From Proteus appendicitidis (GTDB lineage Bacteria; Pseudomonadota; Gammaproteobacteria; Enterobacterales; Enterobacteriaceae), in the NCBI RefSeq assembly GCF_030271835.1, contig NZ_CP127389.1, forward strand, positions 2,578,001-2,642,000: 64,000 nt of DNA, written 5' to 3'. The position numbers and the translations under genes were made by a program. Below are positions 58,211-64,000 of this stretch, in pieces. A model generated the notes under the pieces. That model was not told where the DNA came from and did not search any database. It worked only from the letters and a program-made list of their open reading frames with translations. Position 1 is the stretch's first letter. Each line of letters opens with the position of its first letter.

Positions 58211-58225
58211 CAAAAGGATATTGTT

Positions 58226-59269
58226 ATGAGTCATAATGAAAAACCCGTCAATTTAGAAGAATGTTTTAAACATAATCAATTATTTCATGCGCACAGAAAT
58301 ATTCTCTCTTTAAGTAATAGTAAATGTTATCTAGATAGTACACTTGAGGGAGAAGTCAATAATCTATTAGAAACAAACAATAAAAATATTGAACGCATTA
58401 TTTATTTTTCACTTAGTTTAAAAAGCAGATTAAGGCAAAGTTTATTTAATGATATTTTTAAAACAATAAATGAAATTGACAATGAGATAAAAACAGGAAA
58501 TCTTGATAATGAAATAAAAAACAAATTAGAAAAAAAAAGAAAAGAAATAATCAATATATTTTCAAATGAAATAGATGAAGTAGAGAAAATGATAAATGAA
58601 CATGGTCATTCACTTTCAATTGAAATCAACAAATTAAAAAATAAATTCCTCACAAATAAAGTAATACCTTTTATCTATGATAAAGAAAATGATGTTAAAA
58701 TATGTTCAGAAGAGATTATTATCTTAGAAAGCACATCAGAAAAAACAAAAAATGAGTTAGATATTATACGTGATAGTGAAGATATCTTACATAAAAGAAA
58801 TTTTTTCGATCTTTTCAAAAACAAACTTCCTCAGCAACAACAAATTGAAGATCTTAATATTGAAACACAAGAAAAAAACGTTTTATCTTCATTGGTAAAA
58901 ATACTGAGTAATTTATTTTCCACGTTAGATGCTGGCTTTTCTTATAGTAAAGTTGTTGAAACTCGGCATCAACTTACTTCGCTTTATTTATCACAAATAA
59001 AAAGCCTTCATCAATTAAAAGCTAAGCAGCAAAAAATATTATTAAATATGAAACATCATTATAATATTATGGATATTGATTACTTTCTTCATATATTGAT
59101 TAAACAGTTAACATTTCTATCTGAAAGTTGGCGAGAAATAGCCTTAAAAATATCAATTTTAGAAAACAATATCTTATTAAACGAAGAGATTATTATTCCT
59201 ATCTTCTCATTTTTAGATGATTTCTCTTTATATTATGAGAGCGCAGACAAAATAAATATTTATCAATAA
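58226..59269 (+). CDS. xaxB: XaxB-like subunit of alpha-xenorhabdolysin-type binary cytotoxin
   Basis: A 347-residue, lysine- and asparagine-rich, helical protein, the size of XaxB (about 346), immediately downstream of the XaxA-like gene. Long helices with heptad patterns run through residues 60-140 and 160-290. The order and spacing A then B and the shared terminator match the xaxAB operon. AAAGGA precedes the ATG. Identification rests on pairing, length and architecture more than on short motifs. Confidence 0.8.
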   Translation: MSHNEKPVNLEECFKHNQLFHAHRNILSLSNSKCYLDSTLEGEVNNLLETNNKNIERIIYFSLSLKSRLRQSLFNDIFKTINEIDNEIKTGNLDNEIKNKLEKKRKEIINIFSNEIDEVEKMINEHGHSLSIEINKLKNKFLTNKVIPFIYDKENDVKICSEEIIILESTSEKTKNELDIIRDSEDILHKRNFFDLFKNKLPQQQQIEDLNIETQEKNVLSSLVKILSNLFSTLDAGFSYSKVVETRHQLTSLYLSQIKSLHQLKAKQQKILLNMKHHYNIMDIDYFLHILIKQLTFLSESWREIALKISILENNILLNEEIIIPIFSFLDDFSLYYESADKINIYQ

Positions 59270-59274
59270 TAATT

Positions 59275-59305
59275 AAAAAACGGCTCTATAAAAGAGCCGT
59301 TTTAT
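59275..59305. terminator. Bidirectional terminator between xaxB and nuoN
   Basis: Perfect 11-bp stem AAAACGGCTCT / AGAGCCGTTTT with a 5-nt loop and T runs on both strands. Confidence 0.9.
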
Positions 59306-59341
59306 TATTTAACTATACGTTATTACAACACGTTATTACGA

Positions 59342-60811
59342 TTAGTTGATTGCAGGTGCAATAATCGCAAAATTCGTTAATTCAATAAGTGGTTGTGGCC
59401 ATACACCTAAGGCAATCACAACAACTGCACAGATTAACGCAACAAATGTTGCCATATTTTGTGATGTTGTAGAAATCGCAGGAGTGTTGTCGTTGTCTGG
59501 TTTGCGTAAAAAGACAATAGCCGCAGCACGTAGGTAGTAGAATAAGCCAATCGCACTACCTAACACAACCATACCTGTTAACCACCATAAGCTTGAGCTA
59601 ATGCCCGCAATGATGACATACAGTTTACCAATGAAACCTAATGTAATTGGTACACCTGCCAGCGATAACATCATCAGTGACATCACCACAGCCACAACAG
59701 GACGACGCCAGAATAAACCGCGGTAATCTTCCAGTGAGTCCATTTCGCTTTCACGATAAGGGCTTGAAGCTACTGCAATAGCACCAAACGCCCCGAGACT
59801 TGCAAACAAGTAGCCAGCTAAATAAATTTCAGCGGTTTCTTGTGCTAATACAGGGCTGTATTGCAGCACAATTAATGCCACAAGTAGATAACCGAGGTGC
59901 GACACTGAAGAGTAACCCAATAAGCGTTTTACGCTCTTTTGCGTTAACGCCATGATGTTACCAAACAAGATAGAGGCAATTGCCATGAAACCTAAGATCA
60001 TTCGTAAGGTTTCACTATCCGCAGCTGGCGCTTCAAGGAATAAACGCATAACAACAGCAAAAATACCAATCTTACTTGCCGTCGCTAAGAACGCACCCGT
60101 TGGTGCTGGCGCACCTTGGTAAACATCGGGAGTCCATAATTGGAATGGGAATAAAGATAATTTAAACCCAATTCCCACTAGAATCATACCTAAACCTGCG
60201 AGCACTAATGGTTTATGGATATTGCTATCACTCAAACTTTGTCCCATTGCAGTGAAGGAGAGGTTCCCTGCTTCTGCATAGAGAAGTGCCATACCAAAGA
60301 GTAAGAAAGAAGAAGCTGCCGCAGAAAGCAGCATATATTTGATGCCGGCTTCCAGTGATGGACGTTGTTGGAATGCGTAACCGATAAGACCAAACAGCGG
60401 TAATGTCAGTAATTCAATACCAATAAACATCGATGCGAAGTGGTGAGCTGAAGAGAGTAAAATCCCTCCCATCACTGCAATCGCAATCAGCAAGTAAAAC
60501 TCTTCTTTGTTATCTTGATAGCCTTCTAACCAAGGATAAGCAAAAGCAATAGTGCCAATACCAGAAAGGATCACTAGTGCAGTAAAGAAGCTTGAGTATC
60601 CATCAACGTGGTAAAGCGTGGTTACGTCTACTACACCTAATGCATTAACGTAATAGAGCGAACCTAGCGCAATGATGAAACCTGTTGCTGTCAAAGTGGC
60701 AATAGTAAAATGATCGCGTCGCCACGCAATGGACAGCATCACAACCACCACCGTCAATCCGACGATCAATAGCGGTAGCATTGCAATCAATTGTTCAGAA
60801 GTTATTGTCAT
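59342..60811 (-). CDS. nuoN: NADH-quinone oxidoreductase subunit N
   Basis: A 489-residue antiporter-like membrane subunit of complex I with 14 predicted helices. It contains [19 protein letters not shown] with the functional Lys, and [18 protein letters not shown]. Last gene of the nuo operon, 6 bp after nuoM. Confidence 0.96.
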   Translation of the reverse strand: MTITSEQLIAMLPLLIVGLTVVVVMLSIAWRRDHFTIATLTATGFIIALGSLYYVNALGVVDVTTLYHVDGYSSFFTALVILSGIGTIAFAYPWLEGYQDNKEEFYLLIAIAVMGGILLSSAHHFASMFIGIELLTLPLFGLIGYAFQQRPSLEAGIKYMLLSAAASSFLLFGMALLYAEAGNLSFTAMGQSLSDSNIHKPLVLAGLGMILVGIGFKLSLFPFQLWTPDVYQGAPAPTGAFLATASKIGIFAVVMRLFLEAPAADSETLRMILGFMAIASILFGNIMALTQKSVKRLLGYSSVSHLGYLLVALIVLQYSPVLAQETAEIYLAGYLFASLGAFGAIAVASSPYRESEMDSLEDYRGLFWRRPVVAVVMSLMMLSLAGVPITLGFIGKLYVIIAGISSSLWWLTGMVVLGSAIGLFYYLRAAAIVFLRKPDNDNTPAISTTSQNMATFVALICAVVVIALGVWPQPLIELTNFAIIAPAIN

Positions 60812-60817
60812 GGCGAA

Positions 60818-62347
60818 TTACGGCCTTACTGTTGAAATAGAAGCGGAATACCAAGTCTGGAGATTTTCCATCGCTGATATTGATGTGTCTAATACAGGTT
60901 GTGGGAAGAAGCCCAAAATAACCAGTAAAACAACCAATGTGATCAGGATAAAGAATTCTCTCAGATCTAACCCTTTATAGGTTCTTTCAGCTGTTTTCGG
61001 TGAACCATAGTAAGCCTGTTGCATCATCCACAGTGCATAGACAGAAGCAAAGACTAAACCAAAGACCGAAATAATAGTGATCAGCTTAAAGTGACCATAA
61101 GTACCAAACAGGATCATAAACTCACCAACGAAGTTACCTGTTCCTGGCATACCTAAAGAGGCAACCGCAAAGAACAGTGAAAACGCTGGTAAGAAACGGA
61201 TGCTTTTCCACAATCCACCCATTTGGTTCATATCACGCGTACCTAAACGCTCATACAGCATGCCACACATGATAAACAGACCTGCTGCTGACAAACCATT
61301 GGTGATCATTTGAATAATCGCACCTTGGTAAGCCAATACAGAGCCGGCATAAATCGCAATCACGATAAAGCCCATGTGAGAAATACTACTGTAAGCCGCG
61401 AGACGTTTGATATCTGTCTGACGGAAGGCTAACAGCGCTGCATAGAATACGGTAATTAAACCTAACCACATCGCCACAGGTGCCAGCAACGCTGACGCTT
61501 CAGGAAAGAGTGGTAAGTTAAAACGTAATAGACCGTAAGCCGCTGTTTTTAGCAAAATACCTGATAAGTCAACAGAGCCTGCTGTTGGTGCTTCTGCGTG
61601 AGCATCCGCTAACCAGCCATGAACAGGTACGATAGGCATTTTCACCGCAAATGCCGCGAAGAAACCTAACATCAGAATAAATTGCAGTTCAGAGCCTAAT
61701 ACCGTATGTGCTTGTAGTAAGGTATCGTAATTAAACGTCCAAATACCCGTTTCACGGTAGAAAGCAACCGCAAGACCGATAATGGCCAGCAACATTAACA
61801 GACCACTTGCCTGTGTATAGATAAAGAATTTTGTTGCTGCACTAACGTGTTTTTTATCGCTACTTCCTTTGTGTCCCCATAAAGAAATCAGGAAATACAT
61901 TGGGATCAACATCATTTCCCAGAAGAAGAAGAATAAAAACAGGTCAGTCGCTAAAAATACCCCCATCACACCGGCTAAGATCCACAGCAGGTTAAAATGG
62001 AAAGCACCTTGTGATGGCTGATTTTCATTCCACGATGAAAGTACCGCTAAGATACCTAAAATCGCAGTTAGTACAGTCATCAGCAATGACATACCATCAA
62101 GTGCAAATTGGATATTAATCCCTAAAGCAGGGATCCACGGCACAAAGTAATACTCTGTCCAACGTGGTGCTCCATCAGCACTAAGTAGTTGATAATCGCC
62201 TTGCAACCAAAGTTGCACAGAAATAACGAGTGTTAATCCCATCGTCAGCAACGCAACCCAGCGAGGGACTTGCGAGCCGATTCGTTCAGCCTGCCAACTT
62301 AGCAGGCCACCGATGAAGGGAATAAGTATTAGCCAGGGTAATAACAT
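60818..62347 (-). CDS. nuoM: NADH-quinone oxidoreductase subunit M
   Basis: A 509-residue antiporter-like proton-pumping subunit of complex I, the same length as in E. coli. Diagnostic segments: FFFFWEMMLIPMYFLI with the key Glu, KMPIVPVHGWLADAHAEAPTAGS and RLAAYSSISHMGFIV. Lies 19 bp after nuoL. Confidence 0.97.
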   Translation of the reverse strand: MLLPWLILIPFIGGLLSWQAERIGSQVPRWVALLTMGLTLVISVQLWLQGDYQLLSADGAPRWTEYYFVPWIPALGINIQFALDGMSLLMTVLTAILGILAVLSSWNENQPSQGAFHFNLLWILAGVMGVFLATDLFLFFFFWEMMLIPMYFLISLWGHKGSSDKKHVSAATKFFIYTQASGLLMLLAIIGLAVAFYRETGIWTFNYDTLLQAHTVLGSELQFILMLGFFAAFAVKMPIVPVHGWLADAHAEAPTAGSVDLSGILLKTAAYGLLRFNLPLFPEASALLAPVAMWLGLITVFYAALLAFRQTDIKRLAAYSSISHMGFIVIAIYAGSVLAYQGAIIQMITNGLSAAGLFIMCGMLYERLGTRDMNQMGGLWKSIRFLPAFSLFFAVASLGMPGTGNFVGEFMILFGTYGHFKLITIISVFGLVFASVYALWMMQQAYYGSPKTAERTYKGLDLREFFILITLVVLLVILGFFPQPVLDTSISAMENLQTWYSASISTVRP

Positions 62348-62366
62348 GGCGCAATGTGTCCCTTAA

Positions 62367-64000
62367 TTAAACCAGAAGCAGCAGAGCGATGACCAGCACT
62401 GCACCTAAACCGAGAGAAGCCGCATACCAACGTGCTAATCCATTCTCACTGAAACTTAATCCTTTATTGGTTCCTTTAAGCAGGCTACCGAATAGATTAA
62501 AGAATTGGTTAACAGGATCATTTTGGATAAGCCACGCCGCCCCTTTATAAGGTTTGACAAACAGCACTTCATACAGTGCATCGAATCCCCAAGCATGGAA
62601 CCACCATGTTGAGAAGAAACGACCTGTACGAGTATTAGCAACCTTAGAAACACATTGACGCTGTTTCAGGTATAACCATGCTGCAATGGCAACGCCTACT
62701 ATCGCTACCACACCAGAAAGCGCTTCTAATACATATTTACCCTCATGCGATGCGTTTCCTTCAGGGAAAACAGCACCTAACGGCTGAGTAATTAATGCAC
62801 CGATAAATGTTGATAACAGTGCTAATACCGCTAATGGGAAAGTATGAGTAAACCCTTTAACTTGGTGTGCTTCGGTTTTGGTTTCACCATGGAATACGAT
62901 GAAAATCAAACGGAAGGTATAAAGTGACGTAAATAACGCGCCAACTAAACCTGCAAGCATTAAATTGAAATGCCCGTTTGAATACGCACCCCATAAGATT
63001 TCATCTTTACTGAAGAACCCTGCTGTTAACAGTGGTAATGCCGCTAATGCGCCACCACCAATGAGGAAACAAGCATAAACAAATGGGATCTTCTTACGTA
63101 ACCCGCCCATCTTAAAGATATTCTGTTCGTGGTGGCAGGCAATAATCACAGAGCCTGCAGATAAGAACAGTAATGCTTTAAAGAAAGCGTGGGTCATTAA
63201 GTGGAAAATTGCCGCATCCCATGCTTGAGCGCCTAAAGCCAAGAACATATAACCAATTTGGCTCATGGTTGAATAAGCAAGAATACGTTTGATATCGGTT
63301 TGTACTAAAGCCGCAAAGCCCGCTAACACTAATGTGACTGCACCAATAATACCGACTAACTCAAGTACTTCAGGTGCCATTAAGAATAGCGCGTTACTAC
63401 GTGCAACCAAGTATACACCTGCCGTAACCATCGTTGCGGCGTGGATTAATGCAGATACTGGTGTAGGACCTGCCATCGCATCCGCTAACCAAGTTTGTAA
63501 TGGAAGCTGTGCTGATTTACCTACTGCACCGCCTAATACCATCAACATTGCCCAGTTAATGACACTTGAACCTACTGCTAATTGCTCAGGCGCAAGTACG
63601 GCCATTTCACGGAAACTCAATGTGCCTAATTGGTCAAACAGGATAAACATACCGATAGCTAAGAACACATCACCGATACGCGTTACGATAAACGCTTTCA
63701 TCGCAGCTGCGCCATTAGCAGGATTGCTATAATAGAAACCAATTAACAGGTAACTACATAGACCAACCCCTTCCCATCCCATGTACATCAGCATCATATT
63801 ATCAGCCAGTACTAAGACAACCATACTTGCGATAAATAAGTTGGTATAAGCAAAGAAGCGAGAATACCCTTCTTCTCCACGCATATACCAAGATGCATAC
63901 ATATGAATAAGGAAGCCAACACCGGTAATCACACCCAGCATTGTTAATGAAAGACCATCAAGAACCAGTGTAAACGGAATATTAAAATTCCCTGCTGACA
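62367..64000 (-). CDS. nuoL: NADH-quinone oxidoreductase subunit L (5' end beyond window)
   Basis: About 543 C-terminal residues of NuoL (about 613 in E. coli). The frame is open to the window edge, reading NFNIPFTLVLDGLSLTMLGV, so an internal ATG at 63941 is not the true start. It contains MGWEGVGLCSYLLIGFYY, LPLQTWLADAMAGPTPVSALIHAATM and the C-terminal lateral helix and final TM (GLGAVLVIALLLLV). Confidence 0.97.
   Translation of the reverse strand, partial: SAGNFNIPFTLVLDGLSLTMLGVITGVGFLIHMYASWYMRGEEGYSRFFAYTNLFIASMVVLVLADNMMLMYMGWEGVGLCSYLLIGFYYSNPANGAAAMKAFIVTRIGDVFLAIGMFILFDQLGTLSFREMAVLAPEQLAVGSSVINWAMLMVLGGAVGKSAQLPLQTWLADAMAGPTPVSALIHAATMVTAGVYLVARSNALFLMAPEVLELVGIIGAVTLVLAGFAALVQTDIKRILAYSTMSQIGYMFLALGAQAWDAAIFHLMTHAFFKALLFLSAGSVIIACHHEQNIFKMGGLRKKIPFVYACFLIGGGALAALPLLTAGFFSKDEILWGAYSNGHFNLMLAGLVGALFTSLYTFRLIFIVFHGETKTEAHQVKGFTHTFPLAVLALLSTFIGALITQPLGAVFPEGNASHEGKYVLEALSGVVAIVGVAIAAWLYLKQRQCVSKVANTRTGRFFSTWWFHAWGFDALYEVLFVKPYKGAAWLIQNDPVNQFFNLFGSLLKGTNKGLSFSENGLARWYAASLGLGAVLVIALLLLV

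Overview
The window is chromosomal DNA of an enterobacterium, almost certainly genus Proteus (Morganellaceae). The evidence is AT-rich coding sequence, a 484-residue KatA catalase with the Met53-His54 layout of the Proteus enzyme, GyrA with Glu at position 87, and the syntenic blocks rcsDB/rcsC/gyrA/ubiG/nrdAB/yfaE, men and nuo. From memory the catalase is close to, but not identical with, the P. mirabilis enzyme, so a sister species is possible.

Layout. 1-8.7 kb: 3' end of an OmpR-type regulator and its sensor kinase; azlCD amino-acid exporter genes facing a divergent XRE-cupin regulator; a D-amino-acid transaminase; an HdeD-like membrane protein; an unrecognised 540-residue protein with an Ig-like region; a 600-bp gap holding a CRP/FNR-marked micro-locus with a 24-codon ORF and a strong terminator; the YbdG-type mechanosensitive channel. 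9-13.5 kb: dmsABC behind an FNR box, then a DUF924 gene. 13.5-14.5 kb: a gap with an orphan bidirectional terminator and an unlisted 59-residue GhoT/OrtT-like membrane toxin gene.

14.6-29.8 kb is a complete contractile-tail and lysis cluster with a LexA/CI-type repressor and a Q antiterminator. It has no head, terminase, portal, replication or integrase genes, so it looks like a domesticated R-type tailocin. The predicted circuit is short: RecA-stimulated repressor cleavage frees the leftward promoter for Q. Q then lets polymerase starting at a consensus late promoter read through two tandem terminators into holin, endolysin, Rz/Rz1, tail, baseplate and fibre genes. The tail-chaperone gene carries an in-phase T TTT TTC slippery site opening a -1 frame that has no usual start codon of its own and ends overlapping the tape-measure start, a programmed frameshift.

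29.9-30.6 kb carries two near-identical tRNA-Ser(TGA)/tRNA-Thr(TGT) modules, each with its own promoter and terminator. 30.7-49.3 kb is core genome: rcsD-rcsB, convergent rcsC, gyrA, ubiG, nrdA-nrdB-yfaE behind DnaA and NrdR-like boxes, a YgdI/YgdR lipoprotein, tyrP with a TyrR box, yfaZ, katA. 49.4-56.8 kb is menaquinone synthesis (menF, menD-H-B-C-E). 57-59.3 kb holds a XaxAB-type binary pore-forming cytotoxin inserted between menF and nuoN. 59.3 kb to the end is nuoN-nuoM-nuoL of complex I, with nuoL running off the window.
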